Source: Forficula auricularia
Taxonomy: Eukaryota > Arthropoda > Insecta > Dermaptera > Forficulidae
DNA length: 64,000 nt
Direction: 5' to 3'
Assembly: GCA_024734495.1 (NCBI GenBank)
Contig: JALMQS010000099.1
Location: 66,438,291-66,502,290, forward strand
The notes beneath the pieces are model-generated. The model saw nothing but the letters and a program-made list of their open reading frames with translations, was not told where the DNA came from and searched no databases. Both the position numbers and the translations under genes were made by a program. Below, in pieces: positions 46,815 to 57,900 of the stretch (position 1 is the first letter of the stretch; every line of letters begins with the position of its first letter).

Positions 46815-47240
46815 TAATTGTATTTTTGTTTATATTATAAATAAATGATTTTTTTTAAACTAAGAAAATTGGAGAATAAAGGACAATTTATTTGAAGAGA
46901 ATTCTTGCTTTTTATTTATAAGATACCATTTTGATTTTTATTTTATTTTTTCTTAAATATACGCAGCATTGTAACAAGTGTTTTGTTGTTTGTTATTATT
47001 TTATTGTTGTGCTCATATTAAAAAGATAAGAAACCACACACGCACACATTCTTAATTTTTTTTTCTTTTACAAGTCCAGTCTATTTATCAAATATATTTA
47101 TATATTTAAATATATATATTACTTAAAAATGGAAATGACTTTTAAATGTATTTAAATTAATTTATATATATATTTACCCGAACCCTGTTTGTTCTTCCCG
47201 TGTATGAGATAAGATAAATCTTTTTCACTTTTTTTTTAAA

Positions 47241-47368
47241 TTAAAATAAAATCGGATTATTTTTACATCTGTCAATGACATAAGCGGTGAAACGTTTCAG
47301 GAACTTTGGATATTCCCGCTTATAAACAGCTCGGAGTACAGATGCTGGGGCCCAACCGCCTGGATTGA
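47241..47368 (-). CDS. CERT: Ceramide transfer protein (CERT/STARD11-like), terminal coding exon
   Basis: After a TTTTTTTAG acceptor the exon encodes (V)[37 protein letters not shown] and PILF, then [22 protein letters not shown] is the nearly invariant C-terminal helix of the CERT START domain, which closes over the bound ceramide. The PILF ending matches the family. The first two bases complete the Val codon begun by the last base of the preceding exon. Confidence 0.95.
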
Positions 47369-47766
47369 CTAAAAAAAAAGTAAAAAAATACAATTATTTT
47401 ATTTAAGATAACAATGCGTTTAGATTATATAAGGAATCAGAAAAGAAAATAGAACTAATTGTAATATGTATAAAATGTATTTGCCGGCGTACAGGAAGCA
47501 CTTTTTTCCATCCAATAAGGGGCTAAAAATCCATTGGTCCCTGTATACATTTCGTTCCATTGATGGAAAAGTGACATATCCAAAAATCATGAATTTTTCA
47601 GTAGAAGTATTTTAAAATTTTTAATTACTTGAAAGTCTAAATTACGATAGTCAATGTGTCTAAAGTGAATTTATTTTGATGTTACAACAACATTACAATG
47701 TATTCTTTGAACTGCTATAATATTTTTCCAAAAGTTGATGATTTCAACCCTAATAAGAGTGCAAGT

Positions 47767-48118
47767 GGGGAGTCGGGTTGGCCGAGCTGGCCAAGGCGCT
47801 GGCTCCGCTTCAGCATCGTTGATGACGATGCTCAAGTCTGGCTAGCATATAAAATTTCTTAATAAAGTAAAGGGTGTGTAGTTTTACAGTGAATGAAATA
47901 AAACTCAAAGAGGTTTATTTTATTCACTGTGAAACTACACACCCTTTACTTTATTAATTAATATCATGTTTCACATAAAACCTATACCACTTTCCCTAAG
48001 TAAAAAAATATAAAATTTCTACTGGCAAAAACTCGGCTCCCTCACTAACCCTACTAACACTTTACTGATGTGCTGTCTAAATGGGCTTTGTTCCCGATGA
48101 CAATAAATAAATAAAAAA
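47767..48118 (+). mobile_element. tRNA-derived SINE with 12-bp target-site duplication, in CERT intron
   Basis: AAGAGTGCAAGT occurs at 47755-47766 and 48119-48130. The head GTCGGGTTGGCCGAGCTGG contains an A-box-like TGGCCGAGCTGG, as in Leu/Ser tRNAs, and the tail is AATAAATAAATAAAAAAAA. Without the nested HR-A element (47860-48007 plus one duplication) it is about 190 bp. Confidence 0.82.
47860..48007 (+). mobile_element. HR-A palindromic element nested in the SINE
   Basis: ATATAAAATTTCT flanks both sides (47847-47859 and 48008-48020). The 148-bp element has arms starting AATAAAGTAAAGGGTGTGTA and the unique tail ATATCATGTTTCAC...CACTTTCCCTAAGT. The hammerhead core found in the longer copy at 6181-6463 is deleted here, the palindrome closing earlier. 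Confidence 0.85.
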
Positions 48119-48191
48119 AAGAGTGCAAGTTTCGTCCCTTGCAATAATTGTGACACTTTTCCATAAAAGCCAATACTTTCTTTTTCATTAA

Positions 48192-48410
48192 CTTTTTAGG
48201 AGTTAGGTGTTGGTTCTAGGTGAAACATTTTAATATAATAATAAAACTTGAGCAAGATGCGGGGTAGGTTTCACAAAAAAATAAATAAAGTTTTTTTTGA
48301 CTCCTGATGATGGGCTCACCCCCGAAATATATCGAATTCAAAACTCAATTTTGTTTTATTTCTTTTTTTGTGAAACCTACCTCGCATCTTGCTCAAGTTT
48401 TATTATTATA
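48192..48410 (-). mobile_element. HR-A subfamily palindromic element with hammerhead-like core
   Basis: The flanks CTTTCTTTTTCATTAA (48176-48191) and CTTCCTTTTTCATTAA (48411-48426) are a 16-bp duplication with one difference. Arms of AATAATAAAACTTGAGCAAG type close around CTGATGA (48304-48310), stem GGG/CCC and GAAA (48324-48327). The tail at the left reads GGTGTTGGTTCTAGGTGAAA. Confidence 0.82.
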
Positions 48411-49278
48411 CTTCCTTTTTCATTAATGTCTGCTTTAAAAAAATATATATGACGCTATTTAAATCCACAAATACTGTTTATTTACGAGTATCATTATTTA
48501 TGAAGAAAAATGACACATCTTGAAATATGACGTTTTATAAAAAACGAAACTAATTAAAGTAGACGTTTGGTAAAAAGTAATGAAACTTCTTGGGTTCATC
48601 ATGAATAATTATTTCAAAAATAGCAATTTTTGACTTGTGTCACTTTTCTATCAACGGAGCGATATGAATGTACCCCCCTGCGTTTCGCAACCACAAGTCT
48701 CAGCGCTACGAAATTCGAATCTTAAACTCGATATAGGATAGAAGGAATACAGCAAGCTTTTGATTGAAATCGGAACACCGGAAGTTGACATTTAAATGAA
48801 AATTATTCGTTTATTGTGATTTTTTAAAAAACATCTCCAACGATTGTAACGTCCCGGCAAGAAAATTAAATTGAGTTTTAAAATTAAGAATTTCTAGAAA
48901 ATATTATTTAAATTTATTTTCGAGAAAATATCAATATAAGCTAGAAGGCCCTAATCGAAATGAAAGGTCGTCTGGAATTTTGATGGGACAAATTGTTGTT
49001 CCATTGTATATGTTTTGTTGGGAAAGGGCGGCGAACACTATTGTCCGCAAACTCAGGTCCAAATCCGTTTGGGAGAGAAAGGTAGTCTGGAATTTTGAAG
49101 GGACATTTGTATTCTAGGTTCTAAGGTTCTATTGTATTTATGTTGGGAAAGAGCGGCGAACTCTATTGTCCGGAAATCCAGGTCCAAATCCGTTTGGGGA
49201 AAGGTATACGGGAGCACAGGTAGAAAAATCCCATAATTTTAGTTTAGTGGGCAGGACCTATTCCAGTTGCGTTATTTT

Positions 49279-50321
49279 CAGTGACGGATTTACGCTTAGG
49301 CCGGTGAGGCCCGGGCCTAGGGCGGCAAAATTTTAGGGGCGCTAAAATTTTAGGGATGCCAAAATTTTAGAGGCTGCAAAATTTAAAGAATGATTAAAAT
49401 TTAACAATCGATTTGACTTAGTTTTGCTATTTGCGTGCAAGCATGAGCGATGACAGACTTAATGGACTTGAAGTGTTGAAGCAAAAAAGGTTCAAGAAAT
49501 TGATCATGTGGAGATAATTGATCTTTTCGCGCGAAAGAAAGCAAGAAAAAAAGTTTATGTGATTAGTCATAAAAATTTATTTATTGTTCATTTTAAGAAA
49601 TTTATTATTATATTTAAATTAAGAAACCTCAAAATAAAATATTTTTAATTGATAGAGATTTTCTTTAGGAGACGGACTGGTATAAATATGCAATTGGATG
49701 TTGATGAAAGCAGTCCACGGTGGTTGTAAAAAAATAAGACTATAGAGGTTTTATTATTTTACTTTAGTTAAACCGACGTTTGAGATTTATTCTTCCTTCG
49801 TAGGTAACAAAGTCAATGAAAGTAGTTCAAAACATAATTATTTCGTCTTTTTGACACATGAATGCCATAAAACATTATAAATTTTTTCATTCGAATAGAA
49901 AATAAAAACAAGCAATTGATGATCAATATGTCAATGAGATCTCATTGACATATTGATCATCAATTGCTTGTTACTTTATTTTCTATTCGAGATGAAAAAA
50001 ATTTTATAATGTTTTTTTGGCATTCATTGTCAAAGGAGACAGAAAGTAATTATGTTTTGAACTACTTTCATTGACTTTTTGTTACCCTGAAGAAGGAGAG
50101 AATAAATCTCCGAAACGTTTAACAAATAAATGTAAAAATAATAAAACCTCTATAGTCTTATTTTTGTACAACCACCGTGAACTGCTTTCATCAACATCCA
50201 ATTGCACTATTTTTAATATTTGTAAATAATTATATGTTTGATTATAATAATTACTACTATAAAGTAAAAATGGCGCCATATCGGACTGGGCCTAGGGCGC
50301 TGTCGAATCTAAATCCGCCTG
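49279..50321. mobile_element. hAT-type element with perfect 8-bp duplication, carrying an HR-C palindrome
   Basis: The ends CAGTGACGGATTTACGC and CTAAATCCGCCTG are imperfect inverted repeats of a common hAT type, with GGGCCTAGGGCG words near both ends. GTTATTTT flanks both sides (49271-49278 and 50322-50329). About half its length is the nested HR-C element. Confidence 0.88.
49655..50213 (-). mobile_element. HR-C palindromic element nested in a hAT element
   Basis: About 270-bp arms (49665-49938 and 49940-50208) pair over nearly the whole length. The plus-strand core is CTGAAGA (50087-50093), an extra A, stem GGAGA/TCTCC, GAAA (50112-50115) and CGTT; the left arm core is decayed. A TATTTTTAA-type word flanks both sides. 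It is homologous to 43827-44214 with a longer centre. Confidence 0.78.
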
Positions 50322-50769
50322 GTTATTTTCTAGTATTTTTCAGAAGGACGGCAAATCTTAATTTGCACCAGGCGCACAATGGGCCAGGAACGGCCCTGAT
50401 TATATATATCTATATAAATCTTTCCGTGCCTGATAGAAAAAAAATGTTATTTTTTGAGGACTTTGCGAATAACAAGAATACGGAAATTCACCACAAACAA
50501 TCTTTGGCACCAAAAATGGATGAGCAAAATCTAATATTAATTATTTTCCATTTAATAAGCTCGTGGAGGCGAAAGAGCGAACAAAATATTAAAATTGTAA
50601 AGGCTTTGTTCGATTTGGACCAAATTTAATACACACATTAAGTTCCCTACTTAGATGTCTAGACAAAGAATAATTAGAGATAGAGCTGAAAATAGTAAGA
50701 TAATCATGAGTTGATGGGAATTTATGTGTAAGAATTTTCAAAAATTGATTTTGAACTTTTTCAATAAAT

Positions 50770-50948
50770 AGATTAAAAATTCAGTTGGACAAAGTTTTTT
50801 TTATTGAAGTTCTTCTTCAATTTTTGTACAACGTTTCGTCTCTCTCGAGACTTTTTCAAATACTGCAAACAAGAACAAAACATTGTACAAAAATTGAAGA
50901 AGAACTTCAATAAAAAAACTTTGTCCAATAAACTGAATTTTTAATCTA
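50770..50948. repeat. HR-F palindromic element with variant hammerhead-like core
   Basis: Arms around TTATTGAAGTTCTTCTTCAA (50791-50828 and 50888-50930) enclose, on the minus strand, TTGAAAAA, stem GTCTC/GAGAC, GAAA (plus 50834-50837) and CGTTG. The first box differs from CTGANGA, as in the solo copy at 26000. Confidence 0.6.
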
Positions 50949-51183
50949 CTAATTATAATGGACATTAATCAACATAATTTTTCAATAAATATGGCCAATT
51001 ATATTCTTTTGGATAAGTTTGTTTCTTCTATTGAAGAAGCGAGAGTGTATTATTAATATGAAATTCAAAATTTTCTGGCCAGTGAAACCTCAACAATATT
51101 TCAAATTTAGATTTGGAAAATATATGTATATAATTTGTTAATAAAAATAAATCCAAGAAAATATTTATAACTTAAGTGCTTAC

Positions 51184-51316
51184 CAACAGAACAATAAGTA
51201 ATCTTGCATGTGATATCGTCACGGGAGACAGGTTTTCCATCTTTGGGAGGGTCTACAATTGTCTGACAAACAAGGCTCACTGTTAAAAACACCCGAACAC
51301 ATTTACCAGAATTTGA
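51184..51316 (-). CDS. CERT: Ceramide transfer protein (CERT), START-domain exon
   Basis: The exon encodes SNSGKCVRVFLTVSLVCQTI, VDPPKDGKPVSRDDITCKIT and YCSV. The pattern CVR....V...CQT.V.PP and SRD.I.CKITY matches the late beta-strands of the CERT START domain. The acceptor is TTTTTTAG and the donor GTTG/GTAAGC. It begins in phase 0 and leaves one base for the Val codon completed at 47368. It has 44 complete codons. Confidence 0.95.
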
Positions 51317-51599
51317 CTAAAAAACACAAGAAAAACAATAAGGATAAGTTTAAGTGAAAAATCAATTCTAATATTCATCTAATATTCTAATTCTATTCTA
51401 ATACAATAGAATTAGTTTTAAAATAAAATATGTTCTTGCAAAAATCAGAACTTAATACAATTTTTAAAGTATTTATTAAATAAAAAATTAATCAAAAGAT
51501 TTTGTTTTGCCGAGAGTAGCTGATTCACAAAGAGAAATCACCGAGGCTGTCCCCTGCTAGATACAAATAATCATATTATACATAGGAACATAGGCATAT

Positions 51600-52390
51600 A
51601 GTATCTAGCTGCAGGGCCCGCCCTCGCCGGCCCTCTTACTAGCCATGGGGCACGCCCCCTGGTCCCCCAACCCACGAACCCCACCTTCACCATCCAACTC
51701 CCACCCCCCGCACCATGCAACCGTGTCCAAGCACTGCCCCCACCCCACCACCCCGCACCCCAGCCCCCGCAACACCCCTCTGGGCCCTCACCTGAGGCCC
51801 CCCATTACGCCTCTGGACCCTCACCCCCACCCCCCCCACCCCCCCACCACCGCACCCAGTTTTTGCATTTCTAGCCTTCTAGTGACCCACAGATTATGTA
51901 TACAAAATTTGGTTGAGTTTGGTCAAAGAGCAAGAATTTTCATATTTTGACCCTCTCCCCCTTTTTGGGTGGTTTTTTTTGGAGGAATTTTTTTAAACAA
52001 AAGTTGTCAGAAATCACATCCCCTACAACTTTGCTCATAATAAAATTTGCCGTAGAGTCAATAGTTTGGGAGTTATTTGATAATTTTCATTCGTGCCCCC
52101 CCCCCCCCAAACCCTCTTCTGGGTCAAAATATCAAAACGTTATATAGCTAAAAACGTAAGTTAGAAGACATCTGATGTAAATATGAAATTTCATAATAAT
52201 CCCTTCACCCGTTTTGACGTGAATCGTGAGCAACTTCTCGCGGAAACCACGGAAACATACAGACAGACATACAGGAATTTTGTTGAGGGTGTTTTCGTTC
52301 ATAACTTTGCTTGAAACGTATGCAACCAAAATTTGGCGTGATTTGGAGCAATGTACAGACAAAACCTTAATTTTATATATAGATAACGTT
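51600..52390 (+). repeat. C-rich repeat followed by an RTE-like retroposon 3' tail
   Basis: The segment 51655-51860 is dominated by CCCACC-type runs. The part after 51900 includes CGGAAACATACAGACAGACA and ends ATTTTATATATAGATAA, features I associate with 3' ends of RTE-type retroposons. Boundaries and family are uncertain and no protein domain is visible. Confidence 0.4.
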
Positions 52391-52539
52391 ATAAGGCAAC
52401 AATTTTTTTTTCTTGTCCAAGTTGAGAAACTGATAATTTATAGAAAAAAAAAATATTTCCACTGGAAAAAAAAGGGGCATATATAATATAATGTATTTGT
52501 TAAAAAGTACCTATAGTTTCGAATGTTTGACCTTCATTC

Positions 52540-53345
52540 ATAATAGCCTTTTTAATTATATTTTTTATCTGATATTTCTAATGGGTTCAAATACTCAAAT
52601 GGATATAGATAAATTCATTTTGTTGTTAAAGCAAGCTGCTCACATAACAAAATGAGCCCATGAGAAATAACAGATAAAATATTTCTAATTAAAAAGACTG
52701 ATGATAAAAGTCAAACCTTCGAAACAATAGTCTCTGACAAATAAATTATACATATACATACATCAGTGGCGTGCGGTCCATGGATGCTGTGGATGCGGCG
52801 CATTCCTATAATTTCAAAACGTCAAGATATTTTCATACCGTGTCATATTTGAATGTCGTATAGTTTTATTTCGATTTGCTTTAATTTAAAATTGGTGGAA
52901 CTTTTCACGTTAGCAAATTAAAAGAATTTTCCAGATATACTATTTGAGACAAAATTAATCTTGAAAGATTATTTGACAGAAGTTTTTGATTTAATACAAT
53001 TAATTTGTACTATTATCTTCCACTAGCACGCCGGTTGAACGATCATTGTCAATTCTTAAATAAATTAAAAGAAATATCAGAAGTAGCCAAAGAAAAGTGA
53101 AGACTATCTGATTTGTTTTTTATTAAAGACCAATTGAAAAAAATCGAATGTTAAATTTGAAAAATAAAGAATAATAATTCGGTTATCGATGAATTTTCCA
53201 AAAAAATTTAAAATTTAAAAAAATGAAGGGTTCTTTTTGGTAGGTACAGCATCCCCTGGTTGAAAAGTCACCCCCCGCCACTGATATACATATTTATATT
53301 AATTATATTTATTTACTTCTAACAGAGGATAACCTCATTGATTTC
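52540..53345 (+). repeat. HR-E element interrupted by a hAT element
   Basis: Arms around 52550-52600 and 52665-52697 pair, leading into CTGATGA (52698-52704), a weak stem and GAAA (52721-52724), then CAATAGTCTC. The element resumes after the hAT insert at 53284 with the spacer and the AGAGGATAACCTCATTGATTT box (52764-53283 is the insert). Compare the uninterrupted copy at 2240-2425. Confidence 0.65.
52764..53283 (+). mobile_element. hAT-type element with relic of transposase C-terminus
   Basis: The ends CAGTGGCGTGCGG and CCCGCCACTG are inverted repeats, flanked by ACATACAT and ATATACAT (one difference). Near 53020-53110 an interrupted frame reads VERSLSILK and SSQ-like pieces, resembling the hAT C-terminal dimerisation motif. 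Confidence 0.78.
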
Positions 53346-53496
53346 TCTTTTTTTTTTAATTAGGTACATAAAATGTTTTCAATCAAAGCAATGCCTATTT
53401 GATTACTATTTAAGTTCATTGAATGGTTATCTATTAACTTATAAAAATTAAATGATTATTGCTTAGAGGCTTAGACTCTCATTCTCAGGCTGAAGT

Positions 53497-53755
53497 TATA
53501 TCGTCGGCTTAGAGTGTAAACCTGCTAACTCCATTTTTTTATCAAATATGAGATATTAATACCGTTCGAAAGAAAAAGAGATGGTGCATCGTCCAAGTAA
53601 AACTGCTTCTTAAAATTACGATCCTAAGTTGTAGAAAAAAAATGTTAAAAATATTTTTTTCCATAACAACAATATTAAATTTTGTTTGTTTTTTCTCTGC
53701 CCTGTAAAATTTACTTTTTGTGAGTTAGCAGGTTTACTCTCTAAGGTGACGATAT
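53497..53755. mobile_element. MITE with about 35-bp inverted repeats
   Basis: The left end ATATCGTCGGCTTAGAGTGT continues to TAAACCTGCTAACTC, and the right end is its near complement. No coding frame is present and the superfamily is not assigned. Confidence 0.65.
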
Positions 53756-53854
53756 GGTATATTAAAAAATATTAATAAATTTTCTTATAATTATGATCAA
53801 CACGTTCAGAAATAGATTAGATATCAAAAATCTAATTTGAAAGTACAGATTTAT

Positions 53855-54121
53855 TAAATTGAAAGTTTTTGTGCCGAGAGTTGCAGAATTTTTATATATT
53901 GAAGGAGACAATAAAAGAGTGTGTCTTCTGCTGGAATTATAAATTTTATTTATTTATAACGAGACTATAGTTTCGAGGGCTTTGCCTATTATAAATTAAT
54001 TCCTGTGAATCAATTGTAATAAGAGTGATGAAGAGGGCAAAGCCCTCGAAACTATAGTCTCGTTATAAATAAATAAAATTTATAATTCCAGCAGAAGACA
54101 CACTCTTTTATTGTCTCCTTC
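53855..54121 (-). mobile_element. HR-B palindromic element with hammerhead-like core
   Basis: AGTACAGATTTAT flanks both sides (53842-53854 and 54122-54134). The tail at the left reads GTGCCGAGAGTTGCAGAA, the arms GAAGGAGACAATAAAAGAG. The plus-strand core has TGATGA (54026-54031, preceded by G in place of C), an extra A, stem GAGGGC/GCCCTC, GAAA (54048-54051), helix ACT/AGT with loop AT, then C at 54059. Confidence 0.83.
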
Positions 54122-54431
54122 AGTACAGATTTATATTATATTCAAGATTTCAAATTATATAGATATCGTCGGTTTTATAAGCAAACTACGTATCTTTACT
54201 TTATGGAGATATTCGACTATTCATCATCTTAAAAAATATGTTATTATTTAAAAAATTCTATGACCCTGAAATTACTATAATGCTCCCATTTTCAAAACTA
54301 GGGAAAGAAAAGTTTTTTTTTTCAATTCTACAGCAAAATTACATGAAATAGAGATAGGTATTTTTCGTAAAAAAGTGATGATATATAATTTTTTTTTGGA
54401 ATCAAGTTAGATTAAATGGTAATAGATTTAC

Positions 54432-54634
54432 GGGGAATTCAGGATGCTCTGTGCTGTGGTTGGCCACAATCCACAAATCATGGCCATCTTTATCCATCGA
54501 GTCCTCCACCCGGCGCATATGCGACCAGAATAACGCGTCCCTTTGCGACGCAGGCCAGATACGTTTATGCACTTGTAAAAATACCAAAGTGTCCTCGGCG
54601 ATCGTTTCAACTACAGTCATTTGTTCCAGTGTTG
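54432..54634 (-). CDS. CERT: Ceramide transfer protein (CERT), START-domain central exon
   Basis: The exon encodes TLEQMTVVETIAEDTLVFLQ, VHKRIWPASQRDALFWSHMR, and DLWIVANHSTEHPEFP. HKR[VI]WPASQRD is diagnostic for CERT. The acceptor is CTATTTTAG; its first two bases complete the Thr codon begun at 54732. The donor is CCC/GTAAAT, phase 0. The intron to the next exon is 3.1 kb. Confidence 0.96.
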
Positions 54635-54731
54635 CTAAAATAGATAGAAATAATTTTAGAATATTTGATTAAATCCTAAATTAAACCTATGAAATGTATC
54701 TAATTTTTAAAAATTTAATAGAATAACTCAC

Positions 54732-54843
54732 TTTCCCATTCATATCGGACATCAGGGGCGAAGAAATAATGGCAGACCTCACGGCCTGTTACTCCTTTCA
54801 CCATGTGACAAGCTTTGAGGGGATCCACAACCATTCCGTTCAT
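54732..54843 (-). CDS. CERT: Ceramide transfer protein (CERT), START-domain exon
   Basis: The exon encodes [37 protein letters not shown] plus one base. It corresponds to the NG.V.DPLKA.H.VKGVTG.EVC.YF segment of the START domain. The acceptor is TTTGTTTAG, the donor AAA/GTGAGT. The Met at its start is internal, not a translation start. Confidence 0.95.
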
Positions 54844-55234
54844 CTAAACAAATTATCAAATAATAATAATAATAAAATCTATTAAATATCACTCTGTGAA
54901 GTTTATCGAGATAGTAAAGTCCCCAATTAATCAAAACAATATTTTACTTTTAAATGTTAATAAATCAAAAGGCCCAATTTTGATGTTTAAAATTGTGATA
55001 ATTATAAATAATTTTATAATTTAATAGAATGGAATTAACGTTTTTCTACCTTAATAGCCTTGCGGAACTCTTGAAATAATATTTATTTCTCAGAAAACTC
55101 CAAAATAAATACTATTTATTATAAATGAATATTCAAAACTTTTATTCGGTTTTGAATTTATTTCTAACTAACTTCAGCCGTTATTTAAAATCAATAAATC
55201 TATTCCATATAAGGGTTTATTTAAATTGACGATA

Positions 55235-55385
55235 GAAGCAGACTTTCAAAATCACAAAAGATTGCCATCTACTAGATCCGAGATAGAATAGATTATTTTT
55301 AATTGTAGACATATCTGACATAATTAAAAATAATCCATTCCATCTCAGATGACAACCTTTGTGATTTTTTTAAATCTATTCCAGT
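55235..55385. repeat. Foldback repeat
   Basis: Arms of about 60 bp around AATAGATTATTTTTAATT (55287) and AATTAAAAATAATCCATTCC (55323) pair well. The right arm resembles the sequence after the reverse-transcriptase relic at 25225-25290. No hammerhead core is present. Confidence 0.6.
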
Positions 55386-55784
55386 TTATCAACGGAATTC
55401 CGAGTCTAATAATTAAAAAATATTAAAAATATCGAAAACAGTGTTTTTTTATAAGTACATAATTGGTGTATATATAGCTGGGCCAATTATGTTAAATAAG
55501 TAAAATTTGGGTTGTAACAAGGTAAAAAAATCACTTTTTTCTAACTCTATGAAACGTCCTTAATTACAGAGTGAAAAGTTCAGAATCGAATCTGAATCCT
55601 TATGCTGATAAACTAGTTAACATTTTAGTAGTTGTTTTATTTTAAAGATATAAAATTTTGTTTCAATTAGATAATTTAAAATGAGAATAATGCTTGTTTT
55701 CCACTATTCAGCCAATCGTGATCTTTAAAGAAAATAGGAGAGAAGAAAAGTCTTCACATAACAAGTCTCAAGAAATTAACGAAA

Positions 55785-55925
55785 TCGATAGAGTGCTTTG
55801 ATGGTTGAGTTCTTTATCAAAAGAGAGGTTTCGACACCTAATTCTGGAGTTGATTACAAGTGCTGAGGGTGGCTTCATCAAAAACTTCTCTTTTGATAAA
55901 CATGTCCAATGGAAATGAGAGTAAA
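55785..55925 (-). repeat. Palindrome with possible hammerhead-like core
   Basis: TTATCAAAAGAGAGGTTT and AAACTTCTCTTTTGATAA are inverted. On the minus strand TGATGAAGCCACC is followed about 35 bases later by GGTGTCGAAACCTC, which would give a longer helix II. It is less convincing than the other copies. Confidence 0.4.
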
Positions 55926-56529
55926 AGTATCGAAGAGTGGCTCTAGCTGTTTTCAATTATAAAAAATAAACTAATAGACATATCGACTTGTGTTTTTTTT
56001 AATGTGCTTAACATTCAGTCGATTAATGAAAAAATATCAAAACAATCAAAAAAAAAATATTTTCAATAGTTTTTTAGGTAAATAGATCGAATCGCTTATT
56101 TCATTTTCTTACTTAAAGCGACGTTCAAGATTTAACACCCATAGGGTCGGCGCTGGTGCGTATTTAGTGATCGGAAAATCGGCCCGAGCTGGACAGATTA
56201 ACCGAAGAACAGAGTTAAAATGGATCTATCCTAACCGAATATTAATCTGCCGAAGAATACTATCATTAAATCTAAATCTAAATTTAAATTCAGCTTGGGA
56301 AAATTTCATATTTATTTTAATGGGAATTAAGGACAAGTTAATCATGATATTTTTTTAAAGCTGTATGGTCTGATTCTGTTTGTATTGTTTCTAAAACTGT
56401 TTATCTAATTATTGTTTATGTGAATATGCCGGAATTTTTGAATTTTTGAATTCCTGATGGTCATTGGTTAACAGAGATAAAGGAAAATAATGAATTTTAG
56501 ACGAATGTCTGATGTAACTATTTGAAACC

Positions 56530-56563
56530 CTGAAGAAGTCGGCAAAGTCGACGAAACGTTGGT
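56530..56563 (+). repeat. HR hammerhead-like core, solo copy
   Basis: CTGAAGA, an extra A, GTCG...CGAC stem, GAAA and CGTT follow in order. ACC before and GGT after can start helix I. No palindromic partner is nearby. Confidence 0.6.
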
Positions 56564-56963
56564 GAAAAATTAAAAAAATCACACAAAAAACTTGGCATTG
56601 ATTCCCATTCATAAAATCTTATTAATAGACATTATTGGCGGAAATAATAATAATTTATTTTAATGTAATCAAATTTAAATATATTTATGATTTCTTACAC
56701 ATTTCTTCTTGAAAAAAAAGAAGCTTTTTTCTATTAGTATATTTTTTATCAAAGAAAATACGTGCAGCGAATCTTCGATTCAATTACCCAAAAAACTATT
56801 GAAAATATTTTTTTTACTAATCCGCTTAATGATACTTTCATTAAAACAAAAACAAGATGATATCTCTATCAGCTTATTTTTTATCATTGAAAATGGGTGG
56901 AACCAATCACTCTTTGATGCCATTACAAAAAAGGAGTATTTAAAATTGATATAGGAAACGCAC

Positions 56964-57146
56964 CTCTTCTTCACGACGATACATCTTCATATCGCCATCT
57001 TCTGCAAAAAGTTGCCAGCCTCCTGAGCCGGAGCCTTGTCCGACACCCAATCGGGCGTAATGAAGTTGCTCCATGGTGATCCGTTCAATTTCCGGCCAGA
57101 GTTTATGTTGGCATACTTTCGATATACTAGTAGACTTCTCCGTATC
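56964..57146 (-). CDS. CERT: Ceramide transfer protein (CERT), exon entering the START domain
   Basis: The 61 codons read DTEKSTSISKVCQHKLWPEI, ERITMEQLHYARLGVGQGSG and GWQLFAEDGDMKMYRREEE. LWPEI.....EQL.YA..GVG and the GWQLFAE.GEMK.YRRE pattern mark the beginning of the CERT START domain, including the Arg and Glu region that in the human protein contacts ceramide. Both ends are phase 0: acceptor TTTTTAG, donor GAG/GTGCGT. Confidence 0.95.
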
Positions 57147-57227
57147 CTAAAAACAAAAACAATAAATGAAATTCAAATAAATTCTATTTAGAAAAAATAA
57201 AAATAAATAAATGATTGATTGAAATAC

Positions 57228-57353
57228 CTGTTGTTTGAATAGGACATGTTTTTGTATTCGTTCCCTTCTGTCAGCTTCCTCTTCAATTTTATCAAGTCCA
57301 GTCTCTACAGCATCATAAAATTCTTCATCAGGCAAAGCGCTATGAGGTCCCTC
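57228..57353 (-). CDS. CERT: Ceramide transfer protein (CERT), FFAT-motif exon
   Basis: CERT moves ceramide from the endoplasmic reticulum to the Golgi for sphingomyelin synthesis. This exon (42 codons, phase 0 at both ends) reads EGPHSALPDEEFYDAVETGL and DKIEEEADRRERIQKHVLFK plus QQ. EFYDAVE (57303-57323) fits the FFAT motif (EFF/YDAxE) that binds VAP proteins on the endoplasmic reticulum. The expected N-terminal PH domain and coiled-coil exons are not recognised at higher coordinates and should lie beyond the window or in exons too short to see. The six exons here join to 294 residues plus stop without a frame break. Confidence 0.94.
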
Positions 57354-57654
57354 CTAGGTAAATCAAAAGTAAAATAAAAATAATACAAAACAAGTTAATT
57401 GAATTATTTATTTAGTCATTATGAAAATATATTAAATTTAAATTTCTTTATTTATATTATTGATATAAAATGTATTTTTTTATTGGTCTGGTCTCCCATG
57501 GTGTATAAATGAGCTTCTATTCCTAAAGCGATTTTCAAGTGCTTAATAGATTCAGAAGTGTCGACTCATATTATACATTTCAATATCAAAATGCGCTCGC
57601 TTTATTGTCACAGAAATATTGGTTGTAATTTCATTAAAAAAAAATTACTTATGT

Positions 57655-57900
57655 GAATTGAGTAGATTTTGATGAGGCAGTCCAAAATTTAAAAAAGAGA
57701 GATAATTTAAACTTTCTTTTTTATTCAAAAAGCGACATTTCAGAGGTTTATTCCCTCCTTCTTCAGGGTTCGAAACGTCGGTTTTTGAATAAAAAAGATA
57801 GTTTAAATTCTCTCTTTTTTGAATTTTGGAATGCCTCATCAAAATTCACTGAATTCACTTATCAGCCCGTCTCCAAAAACTACTTCAATCTTATTAAAAC
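57655..57900 (+). repeat. HR-C palindromic element with hammerhead-like core
   Basis: Arms 57655-57766 and 57767-57852 pair in large part. The minus-strand core is CTGAAGA (plus 57760-57766), stem of GGAGG/CCTCT type, GAAA (plus 57738-57741) and TGTC. The right arm keeps only CGAAACGTCGG. The tail CAGCCCGTCTCC at the right matches the other HR-C copies. Confidence 0.65.

Noticed and set aside
47771..47840. Functional tRNA-Leu/Ser gene
   Set aside because: An A-box-like start is present, but no B box or acceptor pairing follows, and the unit has a SINE tail and target duplication.
51645..51950. Proline/histidine-rich open frame
   Set aside because: It is translated CCCACC simple sequence; there is no start context, domain or splice logic.
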